Of a DNA stretch of 60,932 nucleotides, positions 1-9,142 are shown piece by piece. Below the pieces are notes generated by a model, which was not told the DNA's origin, ran no database searches, and saw nothing but the letters and a program-made list of their open reading frames with translations. The translations under genes were made by a program, and so were the position numbers. Source of the DNA: Burkholderiales bacterium (GTDB lineage Bacteria; Pseudomonadota; Gammaproteobacteria; Burkholderiales; Casimicrobiaceae); assembly GCA_020852555.1 (NCBI GenBank), contig JADZAQ010000109.1, positions 1 to 60,932 of the forward strand, read 5' to 3'. Numbering within the stretch: position 1 is the stretch's first letter; the number at the start of each line of letters is the position of its first letter.

Positions 1-2331
1 CCCGCCGAGCGTCTGGCTGTAGTTCAGGATGTGCGTCCACTGGAACTCGGCGCTGAACGTCCCCCAGTTGTTCGGCGCGTTGTAGCGGCCGAGGATGTCG
101 AGATCGATGCCGTCGGTCTTCACCGTATTGGCGTTCTGGTACGGCGTCGACACGTACAGCACCGTGCCCGAGTTCGGAACGCCGGGTAGGTTGTTGCTGT
201 CGCGACCGACCGTCGCCGCCGGGAAATTGCCCGGGTTGTTCAGCACGCCCTGGACGCTGCCGATGGTGATCTGGTCCTTGGTATCGATGCTCCAGTAATC
301 GAGGGTGCCCGACAGGCCCGGCATCGGCTCGACGATGACGCCGACGGTCCAGGTGTCCGATTTCTCGGGCTTGATGTACGGGTTGCCGGTGTTGATCCCG
401 AGGATCTGGTTCGAGCAGTCGGCCGCCAATCCGGTGACCGGGCAGCGGATGGGGTCGCGCGCCACGGTGTAGCCCGCGGATGCGTTGGCGGTCGACGTTT
501 CGTACAGGCCCGGCGCCCGGAACGCGGTGGCGTAGGTGCCGCGCAGCACGACCTGCGGGATCACCGTCCACTTGGCGCCGATCTTCGGATTGGTCGTGTT
601 GCCGACGTCCGAGTAGTCGTCGAAACGCACTGCGGCGGTCAGCTCGAGGTTCTTCAGGATCGGCGCGTACAACTCGGCGAAGAGCGCATTGACGTTGCGC
701 GAACCGAACGCAGCCGAGTAGCCCAGGCCGACCACGTTGCCGGTGTCGGTGCCGGGCGCGCCGGGGTTCGACAGCTCCTCGCGGCGATACTCGTAGCCCA
801 CCGCGAGTGCCAGTTGGCCACCGTCGAGCTTCATGAGATCGCGCGAAGCCTTGGCGTCGAAGTTGGTGTTCTCGCTCTTGATGCTCCACGAACGATCGGG
901 CGCGATCCAGTCGTAGATCCCCGGGTTGTTCTGCGACGCCGCGCCGCCGATCCGGTAGTAGCCGAACGGGCTGTTGCCGGCCAACCCCTGCTGCAGGCGA
1001 TCGTAGCTGTAGAAGTGCTTGCGGGTAACGTCGGTGTCGCTGCGGATATACAGGCCGGCGAGATCCCAGTCCCAGCCGGCGTTGTTGCCCTTGAGGCCGA
1101 GGAGGTAGCGCTGCGTATCGGTCTTGTACTCGGTATTACGGCCGCCCAGCGCGCCGTCGACGTAGTACAGGCGCGCGACCTGGTTGTTGGCCGAGAACGG
1201 ATTGTCGGGGTGACCCACCGGCAGATAGACGTTGACCGACGACTGGATCGACACCGTCGACGGATCGAACCAGTTGGCGCGCGTGCCGGTCGGCGTGTTG
1301 CGGGTGTCGGTCTTGACCGAGAAGTACGACAGCTCGGTATAGCCCTGGATCGAGTCGGTGAAGTTGTACGCGCCGCGCGCGTAGACGTTGGCGCGCTCGA
1401 TCTCGGGCTGCAGGTCGGTCCAGTCCTTGACTTCCCATTGGCAGAACGGCTGGCCGGCGGGCCCGATGCTGGTCGGTCCCGAGGTGCAGTTCCCCGGCAG
1501 CGCCGCGTAGGCGCCGGGTGAGCCGTTCGGGTTCGAAGCTGCGACCGGACGCACGTTGCCCAGCATGCTCGTGGTACCCCAGCCACTGTACGGATTGCCC
1601 GGGCGCATGTCGTAGCCGCCCATGAAGCGCAGGTCGTTGGTCCCCATGTAATCGCGCATCGTATTGCTGGCGATCGAATCCTGCTTCTGGTAGTCGAACG
1701 AGATGAAGGCGTTGTAGCGGTCCTTGGTGAGATCACCGATGCCGGCGGTGATCGCCGCGCGCCACTGGTTGCCTTCGCCGTTGTAGTTGGTGCCGCCCGA
1801 GCCCATGGCCGTCACCCCGGTAAACTGCTGACGCAGGATCACGTTGACCACGCCGGCCACCGCGTCGGAGCCGTAGATCGCCGAGGCGCCGTCTTTCAGG
1901 ATCTCGATGCGCTCGACGGCGTCGAACGGGATCTGCGAGAGGTCGGGATACGAGGCGTGCCCGTCGTCGGCGAGGCCGAAGTTGGCGAGGCGCCGCCCGT
2001 TCACCAGGACGAGGGTGTTGTTCGGACCCAGACCACGCAGCGATACCGCCGTTCCGGAGGCCGAGAAGCCGTTGGTGAACGACGGCGCGATGCCACCATT
2101 GTTGTTGGCCGTGATGCTGCGCACGACCTCCTGGATCGTCTGCAGACCCGACTGCTGGATGTCCTCGCGGGTGATCGTCTGGATCGGCGCCGCGGTTTCC
2201 GTATCGGTACGCTTGATGTTGGAACCGGTGACGTTGACGCGGATGTCCTGCGCCTCCGCGGTACCGCCAGCGATCAGTGCGGCGCCGCCCAAGCCAAGGG
2301 CAAGCGCGATCTTGCTGCGCTGAAACTTCAT
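1..2331 (-). CDS. TonB-dependent receptor (C-terminus outside window)
   Basis: An uninterrupted frame of 777 codons runs from the ATG at 2331 to the window edge. The protein starts with a signal peptide (MKFQRSK, a hydrophobic Ala/Leu/Gly stretch, then AEAQ at about residue 28). A plug domain follows, with the typical phrases TGSNIKRTDTETAAPIQTIT, LRGLGPNNTLVLVNGRR and ILKDGASAIYGSDAVAGVVN. The rest is an alternating beta-barrel pattern including FRAPGLYE and NPYIKPEKSDTWTVG. TonB receptors of this type sit in the outer membrane and import large or scarce ligands using ExbBD-TonB energy. No substrate can be named, because no transporter or degradation genes for a ligand lie beside it. The last barrel strands and the terminal aromatic residue are missing because of the window edge. 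Confidence 0.93.
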   Translation of the reverse strand, partial: MKFQRSKIALALGLGGAALIAGGTAEAQDIRVNVTGSNIKRTDTETAAPIQTITREDIQQSGLQTIQEVVRSITANNNGGIAPSFTNGFSASGTAVSLRGLGPNNTLVLVNGRRLANFGLADDGHASYPDLSQIPFDAVERIEILKDGASAIYGSDAVAGVVNVILRQQFTGVTAMGSGGTNYNGEGNQWRAAITAGIGDLTKDRYNAFISFDYQKQDSIASNTMRDYMGTNDLRFMGGYDMRPGNPYSGWGTTSMLGNVRPVAASNPNGSPGAYAALPGNCTSGPTSIGPAGQPFCQWEVKDWTDLQPEIERANVYARGAYNFTDSIQGYTELSYFSVKTDTRNTPTGTRANWFDPSTVSIQSSVNVYLPVGHPDNPFSANNQVARLYYVDGALGGRNTEYKTDTQRYLLGLKGNNAGWDWDLAGLYIRSDTDVTRKHFYSYDRLQQGLAGNSPFGYYRIGGAASQNNPGIYDWIAPDRSWSIKSENTNFDAKASRDLMKLDGGQLALAVGYEYRREELSNPGAPGTDTGNVVGLGYSAAFGSRNVNALFAELYAPILKNLELTAAVRFDDYSDVGNTTNPKIGAKWTVIPQVVLRGTYATAFRAPGLYETSTANASAGYTVARDPIRCPVTGLAADCSNQILGINTGNPYIKPEKSDTWTVGVIVEPMPGLSGTLDYWSIDTKDQITIGSVQGVLNNPGNFPAATVGRDSNNLPGVPNSGTVLYVSTPYQNANTVKTDGIDLDILGRYNAPNNWGTFSAEFQWTHILNYSQTLGG

Positions 2332-2567
2332 CGGTGAATCCCCCCAGAATTGATTGATGCCTCCCGAACGGACCAGGGTCCGCCCTCCGGCACACAGGGC
2401 GAAGGTACCCTAGCCGCCAATTTCCGGGCAACGAGTGTCGCCGAATTGCTACAATGCGCGGCAGGATTTTGTTGCAATTTCACCAACATTGGACGAATAA
2501 CCGTGTCGCGGGCACGGATTCGACGTCGATGCGGACCGCGAAACGGTCCGCCGCCTCCGCGCAACGC

Positions 2568-3074
2568 ATGTCCGTGACCATCCTTCCCGCAGTGGATGAC
2601 GACGTCGCGCCACTCCTGGCGATGATTCGTGCGCTCGCCGACTACGAGCGCCTGACCCATCTGGTGACCGCCACCGAGGCGACACTGGCCCGCTCACTCT
2701 TTGGCGACCCGCCCGCCGCCGAAGCGCTCATCGCCTGGGAAAGCGAAAAAAAACGGGACGCACTCGGTTTCGCCTTGTTCTTCCACAATTTCTCGACGTT
2801 CCTCGCCCGCCGCGGACTCTGGCTCGAGGACATCTTCGTCTACCCCCAACACCGCGGACGCGGGGTCGGCCGACGTCTCCTGGGCGAGGTGGGCGCCATT
2901 GCCCGCGCGCGCGACTGTGGTCGCCTGGAATGGGCAGTGCTCGACTGGAACGAACCGGCGATCGCCTTCTATCGAGGCATGGGGGCGACCGTGATGCCGG
3001 ACTGGCGGATCGCCCGGGTGACGGGGGATGCGCTGGCCGGTTTCGGTCTCGACGACCTCGGTGGCCCCGCCTAG
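2568..3074 (+). CDS. GNAT-family N-acetyltransferase
   Basis: 168 aa from the ATG at 2568. The frame is open further upstream, but that part has no family similarity. The protein carries the GNAT acetyl-CoA loop (LEDIFVYPQHRGRGVGRRLL, about residues 85-104) and the C-terminal strand WAVLDWNEPAIAFYRGMGA. This layout resembles diamine/spermidine N-acetyltransferases and other small GNATs that acetylate a primary amine. The substrate is not predictable. It is divergent from the TonB receptor, and its stop lies 33 bp before the antitoxin start. Confidence 0.85.
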   Translation: MSVTILPAVDDDVAPLLAMIRALADYERLTHLVTATEATLARSLFGDPPAAEALIAWESEKKRDALGFALFFHNFSTFLARRGLWLEDIFVYPQHRGRGVGRRLLGEVGAIARARDCGRLEWAVLDWNEPAIAFYRGMGATVMPDWRIARVTGDALAGFGLDDLGGPA

Positions 3075-3107
3075 CATCAACGCATCAACACTGATATGCT
3101 GTGATGC
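3073..3107 (+). promoter_or_regulatory. Candidate promoter and operator of the first toxin-antitoxin operon
   Basis: GCATCA occurs at 3074-3079 and 3082-3087, and its inverse TGATGC at 3102-3107, directly abutting the ATG at 3108. An extended -10-like element (TGA plus TATGCT, 3092-3100) lies only 7 nt before the ATG, and no ribosome-binding site is visible. Autorepression by the ribbon-helix-helix antitoxin at these repeats is the usual arrangement for such loci, but binding here is inferred. Confidence 0.4.
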
Positions 3108-3356
3108 ATGAGAACGACCGTGACGCTCGATGAGGATGTCATGGCGCTCATCGAGCGCCTGCGTCAGGAGCGCGAGCTACCGTTCAAGGTGATCGTCAAC
3201 GACGCGCTGCGCAAGGGTTTGCGCGAAATGAGTGGCCGCCCCACTCGCCGAACGCCTTTTGTCACGCGCAGCGCCGACCTCGGCCGCTGCCGGTTTGCCG
3301 ATGTGGACAACATCGGCGAGGTCCTCGCGCTGGGCGAGGGTGATGCGGCGACGTGA
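3108..3356 (+). CDS. Ribbon-helix-helix antitoxin (VapB-like)
   Basis: 82 aa. The N-terminus MRTTVTLDEDVMALIERL, followed by the amphipathic helix VIVNDALRKGLREM, is a MetJ/Arc ribbon-helix-helix DNA-binding domain. The C-terminal half (residues 45-82) is the less conserved toxin-neutralising tail. The stop codon overlaps the GTG start of the PIN-domain gene by 4 nt, so translation is probably coupled. Its expected roles are to bind and inhibit the downstream nuclease and to repress the operon. It starts just downstream of a -10-like element, so the transcript may be leaderless. Confidence 0.85.
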   Translation: MRTTVTLDEDVMALIERLRQERELPFKVIVNDALRKGLREMSGRPTRRTPFVTRSADLGRCRFADVDNIGEVLALGEGDAAT

Positions 3357-3790
3357 TCCTCCTCGACGCCAATCTGCTCATCTACGCATACGTCGAGTCG
3401 TTCACGCAGCACCCTCGCGCCCGACGGTGGATCGACACGCAATTGAGTGGCGACGTCCCCGTCGGCATCCCCTGGGTCAGTGCGATCGCGTTCCTGCGCA
3501 TCGTGACCAATCCGCGCGTATTCGAACGTCCGGCGCACGTCGACGATGCATGGCGACAAGTGCACGACTGGCTTTCCGCCGATGTCTCGTGGATCCCCGC
3601 GCCCACCGCCCGCCACGCGGACGTGCTGGCCTCGCTGTTGGTGGCAACGGGCGCGCACGCGGCGCTCATCCCCGATGCACATCTCGCCGCGCTGGCGATC
3701 GAGCACGGCCTGACACTCCAGTCCGCGGACCGCGATTTCGCACGGTTCCCGAGATTGCGCTGGAACAACCCGCTGGCGGGCGAGCACTGA
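3353..3790 (+). CDS. PIN-domain ribonuclease toxin (VapC-like)
   Basis: 145 aa from the GTG at 3353 (overlap GTGA with the antitoxin stop). The PIN fold is recognisable from MILLDANLLIYA (first metal Asp at residue 5), the central AFLRIVTNPRVFE segment, and the C-terminal IPDAHLAALAIEHG and SADRDFARFP motifs that supply the other acidic residues. These belong to the VapC subfamily, single-strand RNases that are toxic when freed from the antitoxin. The active-site acids appear present, so the locus looks functional. Confidence 0.88.
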   Translation: MILLDANLLIYAYVESFTQHPRARRWIDTQLSGDVPVGIPWVSAIAFLRIVTNPRVFERPAHVDDAWRQVHDWLSADVSWIPAPTARHADVLASLLVATGAHAALIPDAHLAALAIEHGLTLQSADRDFARFPRLRWNNPLAGEH

Positions 3791-3820
3791 TCGTTGCCGA
3801 TCAGGAAGCGAAGGCTGTGC

Positions 3821-5251
3821 ATGCCCTTTGACGCCCCCCTGCCCGCCTTCGACCTCGCGGCCGATTACTGGTCGCTGCGCTTCGTCGAAGAGCGTGCCGA
3901 GCACTACGCCGTGCGCAAGAACATCCCGCTGCCGTTGACCACGGTAACCGATCGCGGGGTCATGGCCAGCGTCCATGCCGACGGCGGCTACGGTTACGCG
4001 GCAACGGGCGACACCAGTGCAGCCGGGATCCGGGAGGCGCTGGCGCGTGCCGCCGCCTGGGCCCGGGCAACGGCCAGGCTCGGCCTCGTCGATACCCAGG
4101 CGCTCCCCCGACCCGCGTCGCGCGGCGCCTACGCTTCGCCCGCCTTCGCAGTGGCCGGGCCGTCGCGCCGCGAGTGGTACGACCTCCTCGCCGCCGAATG
4201 TGCGGCGGCGACCCGCGATCCGCGCATCGCCGACGGCGAAGCCAGCGTCGAGGTCCGCACCGCGACGCATCGCCTCGTCACCAGTGCGGGCGGCGACGTC
4301 ACGCAGCGCTACCGCTTCCTGCTGCCGGGGTTGTCGGTGACCGCGCACGCCGCCGGGGTGACGCAGACGCGCTCGCTCCACGGCTTTCGCGGCATCTGCC
4401 AACAGGGTGGCGTCGAGGTCCTCGCCCGCTTCGGCTTCGTGGGTGCCGGCGAGCGCATCGCGGCCGAGGCGGTCGAGTTGCTCACCGCGCCACAGTGCCC
4501 GAGCGGTCCGCTGGACGTGCTGCTCATGCCCGACCAGATGATCCTGCAGATCCACGAGTCGATCGGGCATCCGCTGGAGCTCGACCGGATCTTGGGTGAC
4601 GAGCGCAACTTCGCGGGGACGAGCTTCGTGACGCTCGCCATGTTCGGCAGTTACCGGTATGGCTCGCCGCTGCTCAACGTGACCTTCGATCCCACGCGCC
4701 CGGAGGAACTCGCGAGCTACGCCTTCGATGACGACGGCGCGCCGGCGCAGGAAGAATATCTCATCCGCGATGGCCTCCTCGTCCGGCCGCTCGGCGGGGC
4801 GATCTCGCAGGTCCGTGCCGGCCTTCCGGGAGTCGCCAACAGCCGCGCCGACAACTGGAACCGCCCACCGATCGACCGCATGGCGAACCTCAACCTCGTG
4901 CCGGGCGACGCGTCCTTCGCGGACCTCGTCGCCGGGATCGAGCACGGTGTGCTCATGGAAACCAACTGCAGCTGGTCGATCGACGACTCGCGCAACAAGT
5001 TCCAGTTCGGCTGCGAGCGCGCCCGGGTGATCGAGCACGGCATCGCGAAGCACGTGGTGAAGAATCCCAACTACCGCGGCGTCTCGGCGAGCTTCTGGCG
5101 CAGTCTCGCCCGCGTCGGCGATGCCGACACCCTGCGCGTCCTCGGCACGCCGCATTGCGGCAAGGGCGAACCGTCGCAGGTGATCCGCGTCGGGCACGCC
5201 TCGCCCGCGTGCGTCTTCACCGGCGTCGACGTCTTCGGCGGCGAAGGCTGA
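3821..5251 (+). CDS. tldD: TldD-family metalloprotease
   Basis: 477 aa from the ATG at 3821; a TTG nine codons upstream is in frame but less likely. The zinc-site motif HExxxH is present (IHESIGHPLELDR; H245, E246, H250). The C-terminal cysteine ligand lies in PHCGKGEPSQ (C446), as in TldD. TldD forms a heterodimer with TldE/PmbA and degrades unfolded or small peptides; in E. coli the pair matures microcin B17 and degrades the CcdA antitoxin. The next gene, 25 nt downstream, is the TldE partner. The pair lies between two PIN-type toxin-antitoxin operons. Confidence 0.9.
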   Translation: MPFDAPLPAFDLAADYWSLRFVEERAEHYAVRKNIPLPLTTVTDRGVMASVHADGGYGYAATGDTSAAGIREALARAAAWARATARLGLVDTQALPRPASRGAYASPAFAVAGPSRREWYDLLAAECAAATRDPRIADGEASVEVRTATHRLVTSAGGDVTQRYRFLLPGLSVTAHAAGVTQTRSLHGFRGICQQGGVEVLARFGFVGAGERIAAEAVELLTAPQCPSGPLDVLLMPDQMILQIHESIGHPLELDRILGDERNFAGTSFVTLAMFGSYRYGSPLLNVTFDPTRPEELASYAFDDDGAPAQEEYLIRDGLLVRPLGGAISQVRAGLPGVANSRADNWNRPPIDRMANLNLVPGDASFADLVAGIEHGVLMETNCSWSIDDSRNKFQFGCERARVIEHGIAKHVVKNPNYRGVSASFWRSLARVGDADTLRVLGTPHCGKGEPSQVIRVGHASPACVFTGVDVFGGEG

Positions 5252-5276
5252 TGAACCGACCCCCAAGCCGCTGATC

Positions 5277-6602
5277 GTGGTCATCGAAGACTATTTCGTC
5301 GCGCTGATCGACATCGTCCAGGCCGCGCTCGCCGGCGGCGAACGCTTCACGGCGAGCTTCGCCGCCGAGGACAGCGATTTCGTGCGCATGAACCGCGGCA
5401 AGGTACGCCAGCCGGGGAGCGTCACCCAGCGCTACCTCACGCTGCGCCTCATCCGCGGCGCGCGGCACGCCACGCACACGCTGTCCGTGACCGGTGACGT
5501 CGCCGCCGATCGCGCGCCGCTGCGCGCCGCGATCGGCGACCTGCGCGCGGCGCTGCCCGACCTCGCCGACGATCCGCTGCTCTTCCTCCCCGACGCGGTC
5601 CACTCGACCCGCGAGATCCGCGACGCCGCGCTGCCCCCGGCCGAGGAAGTGGTCGACGCGATCCTGCGTGCAGGCGACGGCCTCGACCTCGTCGGCTTCT
5701 ACGCCGCCGGGCCGGTCTGGCGCGGCTTCGCCAACTCGGAGGGGCAGCGCAACTGGCACGCGGCCACCACCTTCAACCTGCAGTGGAGCCTCTACCACGG
5801 CGCCGACAAGGCGGTGAAGAGCACGTACGCCGGGTTTGCGTGGGACCACGCGGCCTTCGCTGCGCGAATGCAGGACGCCCGCGCGCGCCTCGCCTTCGTT
5901 GCCCGTTCGCCACGCACGCTCGCGCCCGGCCGCTATCGCGCGTACCTCGCACCGGCCGCAATGGAAGAATTGGCCGGCCTCCTTGCCTGGGATGCCTTCT
6001 CCGGACGGGCGCTGCGCACCCACCAGAGTGCGCTCGATCGCCTGCAGAACGGAGCCCGACTCGATCCACGGGTGACGCTCACCGAGGACAGGCAGGGCGG
6101 CGTGGCCCCGGCCTTCCAGATGGAGGGTTTCGTGCGCCCACCGCAGGTGCCGCTCATCGACGCCGGCCGTCTCGTCGGCTCGCTGGTGAGCCCGCGCACG
6201 GCGCGCGAGTTCGGCGTCGCGCAAAACGGCGCCAACGACGGCGAATCGCCCGAAGCGCTGGCGATGCAAGGCGGCGAGCTGCCGGCAAGCGACGCGCTCG
6301 CGGCACTCGACACCGGGCTTGCCATCGGCAACCTGTGGTATCTCAACTACTCCGACCGCCCGGCCGCGCGCATCACCGGCATGACGCGCTTCGCCACCTT
6401 CTGGGTCGAACGCGGCAAGATCGTGGCGCCGGTGAACGCACTGCGCTTCGACGACACGCTCTATCGCCTGCTGGGACAGAATCTCGAGCACCTCACGCGA
6501 GAGACCGAGCTCATGCTCGAAGCGTCGACGTACGGCTCGCGGCAGTTGTCGAGCGTCCGCCTGCCGGGCGCTCTCGTCAGGGAGATGGCCTTCACGCTGT
6601 AG
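5277..6602 (+). CDS. tldE: TldE/PmbA-family protease subunit
   Basis: 441 aa from the GTG at 5277. The ATG at 5251 that overlaps the tldD stop leads to a stop after seven codons, so it is not used. The sequence lacks HExxxH, as expected for the non-catalytic TldE partner. It keeps family features such as VRMNRGKVRQPGSVTQRYLT near the N-terminus, the YLAPAAMEEL segment and the C-terminal NLWYLNYSD block with a MTRFATFWVERGKIV ending. It is expected to complete the TldD/E proteolytic chamber in the cytosol. Confidence 0.87.
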   Translation: MVIEDYFVALIDIVQAALAGGERFTASFAAEDSDFVRMNRGKVRQPGSVTQRYLTLRLIRGARHATHTLSVTGDVAADRAPLRAAIGDLRAALPDLADDPLLFLPDAVHSTREIRDAALPPAEEVVDAILRAGDGLDLVGFYAAGPVWRGFANSEGQRNWHAATTFNLQWSLYHGADKAVKSTYAGFAWDHAAFAARMQDARARLAFVARSPRTLAPGRYRAYLAPAAMEELAGLLAWDAFSGRALRTHQSALDRLQNGARLDPRVTLTEDRQGGVAPAFQMEGFVRPPQVPLIDAGRLVGSLVSPRTAREFGVAQNGANDGESPEALAMQGGELPASDALAALDTGLAIGNLWYLNYSDRPAARITGMTRFATFWVERGKIVAPVNALRFDDTLYRLLGQNLEHLTRETELMLEASTYGSRQLSSVRLPGALVREMAFTL

Positions 6603-6611
6603 GCGACTTTA

Positions 6612-6646
6612 TTGCAGAATTTCGGCAATTCTGCGAGAATAACAGC
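6612..6646 (+). promoter_or_regulatory. Promoter with palindromic operator before the AbrB-type antitoxin
   Basis: A perfect inverted repeat with 8-bp arms (GCAGAATT at 6614-6621 and AATTCTGC at 6627-6634, 5-nt spacer) lies between a TTGCAG -35-like hexamer (6612-6617) and a GAGAAT -10-like hexamer (6635-6640) spaced 17 nt apart. The antitoxin ATG is at 6647, six nt beyond the -10, so the mRNA is predicted to be leaderless. A dimeric AbrB-fold antitoxin binding here would block RNA polymerase. Confidence 0.55.
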
Positions 6647-6907
6647 ATGAAGATGACGCTAACCGTGACCAGCCGCGGAGTGATCACGCTACCGGCGAAG
6701 CTTCGCCGCGCGCTGAACCTCAAGGCCGATGATCAGCTCATCGCCGAACCGACGGCGGATGGCCTGCTCCTGCGTCCTGCGGTCACGCTGCCCATCGAGA
6801 TCTATACCGACGAGCGAATTCGCGAATTCGACGAAGCCGAGGAAGAACTCGCAAACGCGATTGGGCGTCGCCGCGCGCGCAGTCGGAAGAAGGTGCGGCG
6901 CACGTAG
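6647..6907 (+). CDS. AbrB/SpoVT/MazE-type antitoxin
   Basis: 86 aa. The first 47 residues (MKMTLTVTSRGVITLPAKLR, then a segment ending DGLLLRPA) match the swapped-hairpin AbrB DNA-binding domain, with the usual ITLPAKLRRALNLKADD core. The tail is acidic and then strongly basic (RRRARSRKKVRRT). It is paired with the PIN-domain gene 56 nt downstream, so it is most likely the antitoxin and autorepressor. The gene lies in a different frame from a longer shadow frame that overlaps tldE. No Shine-Dalgarno sequence is visible. Confidence 0.85.
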   Translation: MKMTLTVTSRGVITLPAKLRRALNLKADDQLIAEPTADGLLLRPAVTLPIEIYTDERIREFDEAEEELANAIGRRRARSRKKVRRT

Positions 6908-6963
6908 CCATTGGCAGGACTGCGGGCTGCGAAGGTGAGCGCAAGTGCGGCAGGGTTCTGTCG

Positions 6964-7380
6964 ATGCGAATCTTCCTCGACGCCAACATCCTCTTCTCGG
7001 CTGCCAAGTCGGATGGTGCCATCCGCGAACTATTGACGCTCCTCGCGCGGGCTGGCCACGAATGCTGGGCGAACGCGTACGTCGTCGAGGAGGCGCGGCG
7101 CAACCTGTCCCTGAAGGCTCCCGCGGGCATATCGACACTGCAGCAACTGTTGTCGTCGCTGGCCGTCGCCACCACGACCCCCCCGGCCCGGCGCCGGGCA
7201 TCGACATCGTCGATACCGCTCCCGGAGAAAGATCGGCCGGTTCTCGAGGCGGCGATCGCGTTGCACTGCGCGGCACTGGTCACCGGCGATCGCAGGCATT
7301 TCGCCGCGTTGTACGGGCGCACCATCGATGGCGTGACGATCCACTCGCCACGCACGCTCGCCGACGCGCTGTTGGCATAG
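6964..7380 (+). CDS. PIN-domain toxin (second locus)
   Basis: 138 aa beginning MRIFLDANILFSAAK (metal Asp at residue 6). A helix with VVEEARRNL supplies a candidate Glu, and ALVTGDRRHFAALYG supplies the distal Asp cluster, so the PIN fold is convincing. It belongs to the PIN families paired with AbrB-like antitoxins and is not closely similar to the VapC-like protein at 3353. It is expected to be an RNA-cleaving toxin neutralised by the upstream protein. It ends convergently with the ABC importer operon. Confidence 0.82.
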   Translation: MRIFLDANILFSAAKSDGAIRELLTLLARAGHECWANAYVVEEARRNLSLKAPAGISTLQQLLSSLAVATTTPPARRRASTSSIPLPEKDRPVLEAAIALHCAALVTGDRRHFAALYGRTIDGVTIHSPRTLADALLA

Positions 7381-7413
7381 CATCGTCGAATACGGCGGCC
7401 CACCCGCCCCGCG

Positions 7414-9141
7414 CTATCCCTGCCAGCCTTTGGGAATCGAGGCGAGCAGGCGCTGCGTGTATGCCTCGCGCGGATGGCGGTAGATCTCGTCGGAGTTGGC
7501 GATCTCGACGATCTCGCCCTGATTCATCACCATCACCTCGTCGGCGATGTACTTCACCACCGCGAGGTCGTGCGAGATGAAGATGTAGGAGAGACCGAAT
7601 TCCTGCTGGAGGTCCTGCAGGAGGTTCAAGACCTGCGCCTGCACCGAGACGTCGAGTGCGGATACCGATTCGTCGCAGATCAGGATCTCGGGCTTGAGCG
7701 TGAGGCAGCGCGCGATCGCGATCCGCTGGCGCTGCCCGCCCGAGAATTCGTGCGGGTATTTGTAGAACGACGCCTCGGGCAGGCCCACCTTGGCGAGGAG
7801 GTCGAAGGCGAGCTCGGTGCGCTCCTGCGCCGAGGCGCCGATGCCGTGGATGTCCATCGGCTCGGTGAGGATCTGGCCGACGATGAAGCGCGGATTGAGC
7901 GAGGCGTAGGGGTTCTGGAAGACGATCTGAATGCGCCGCTTGTACGGCATGAAGGCCTTGGGCGTGAGTGCCAGGATGTCGTTGCCGTCGAAGAGCGCCT
8001 CGCCCGACGTCGCCTCGTGCAACCGCATGAGCGTCATCCCCACGGTAGTCTTGCCCGACCCCGACTCGCCGACGAGCCCGAGCGTCTTGCCGCGGCGCAG
8101 GTCGAAGGAGACGTTGCGCACCGCCTGGAACTCGCGCCGGCCGAAGAGCCCCTGGCGCGAATAGAAGCTCTTCGAGAGGTTGCGCACCGACAGCACGACC
8201 GGATCGTCGGGGTTCACCCCGCGCCGGCGCTCGGCGATGCCGCTGCCCACCGGCATCGTTCCGCTCAGGAAGTCGTCGATCACCGGCAAGCGCTCGGGCC
8301 GCCGGTCGAGCGAGGGCCGGCAACGCAGCAGCGCCTGCGTGTACGCGTCGCGCGGCGACCCGAAGACCGCAGCGGCGGCGCCCGCCTCGCGGATCTCGCC
8401 GTTGCGCATGACGATCACGTGATCGGCGATCTCCCCAACCACCGCGAGGTCGTGCGTGATGAACAGCACCGACATCGCGTGCTTCTTCTGCAAGGCGCCG
8501 ATGAGCTCGAGGATCTGCTTCTGGATGGTGACGTCGAGCGCGGTGGTCGGCTCGTCGGCGATGAGGAGCTTGGGCTCGCAGGCGATCGCCATCGCGATCA
8601 TCACCCGCTGCTGCTGGCCGCCCGACATCTGCGACGGAAAGTAATCGATCCGCCGCTCGGGCTCGGGAATGCCGACCTCGGCCAGCACCTCGATGGCGCG
8701 CTGGCGCGCGCCCCGCCCGGTCATGTCGCGGTGGAGCTTCAAGACCTCCTCGATCTGGAAGCCGACGGTGAACACCGGGTTCAGCGAGGTCATCGGCTCC
8801 TGGAAGATCATCGAGATGTCGGCGCCGCGCAGCTTCGCGAGTTCGTGACGCGCGAGCTTCGTCAAGTCGCGCCCGGCGTAGAGGATCTCGCTGCCCGGCG
8901 CGACGAGCGTGTTCTCCGGCGGCAGGAGGCCGAGGATCGCGAGCGAGGTCACCGATTTGCCCGACCCCGACTCGCCGACGAGGGCGACGGTGGCGTTGCG
9001 CGGAATGTCGAACGAGACGTCCTTGACCGCATCGAACACCGCGTCGCGGTCGAGGCGAAAGCCGATGCTCAGGTGGCGCACGCGGACGAGCGGGTCGTCC
9101 ACCTGTGGCAACGCGACATCGTGACGGGTGCTGGTGACCAC
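7414..9141 (-). CDS. Peptide-type ABC importer, fused double ATPase
   Basis: 575 aa from a GTG at 9141. Two complete ABC domains are in tandem. Domain 1 (about residues 20-290) and domain 2 (about 310-570) each have Walker A GESGSGK(S/T), a signature (MSGGQQQRV and FSGGQRQRI) and a Walker B ([13 protein letters not shown] and [13 protein letters not shown]). The fused form resembles YejF/GsiA-type DPP/OPP ATPases, with both nucleotide-binding sites in one chain. It is the last gene of the minus-strand importer operon (binding protein, permease, permease, ATPase), one nt after the preceding stop. The likely substrate is a peptide or peptide-like compound. Confidence 0.92.
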   Translation of the reverse strand: MVTSTRHDVALPQVDDPLVRVRHLSIGFRLDRDAVFDAVKDVSFDIPRNATVALVGESGSGKSVTSLAILGLLPPENTLVAPGSEILYAGRDLTKLARHELAKLRGADISMIFQEPMTSLNPVFTVGFQIEEVLKLHRDMTGRGARQRAIEVLAEVGIPEPERRIDYFPSQMSGGQQQRVMIAMAIACEPKLLIADEPTTALDVTIQKQILELIGALQKKHAMSVLFITHDLAVVGEIADHVIVMRNGEIREAGAAAAVFGSPRDAYTQALLRCRPSLDRRPERLPVIDDFLSGTMPVGSGIAERRRGVNPDDPVVLSVRNLSKSFYSRQGLFGRREFQAVRNVSFDLRRGKTLGLVGESGSGKTTVGMTLMRLHEATSGEALFDGNDILALTPKAFMPYKRRIQIVFQNPYASLNPRFIVGQILTEPMDIHGIGASAQERTELAFDLLAKVGLPEASFYKYPHEFSGGQRQRIAIARCLTLKPEILICDESVSALDVSVQAQVLNLLQDLQQEFGLSYIFISHDLAVVKYIADEVMVMNQGEIVEIANSDEIYRHPREAYTQRLLASIPKGWQG

Positions 9142-9142
9142 G

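Noticed and set aside
3164-5284. A 706-codon open frame on the minus strand opposite tldD
   Set aside because: Arg/Ala/Asp-rich antisense shadow with no domain, and the plus strand has the TldD zinc motif.
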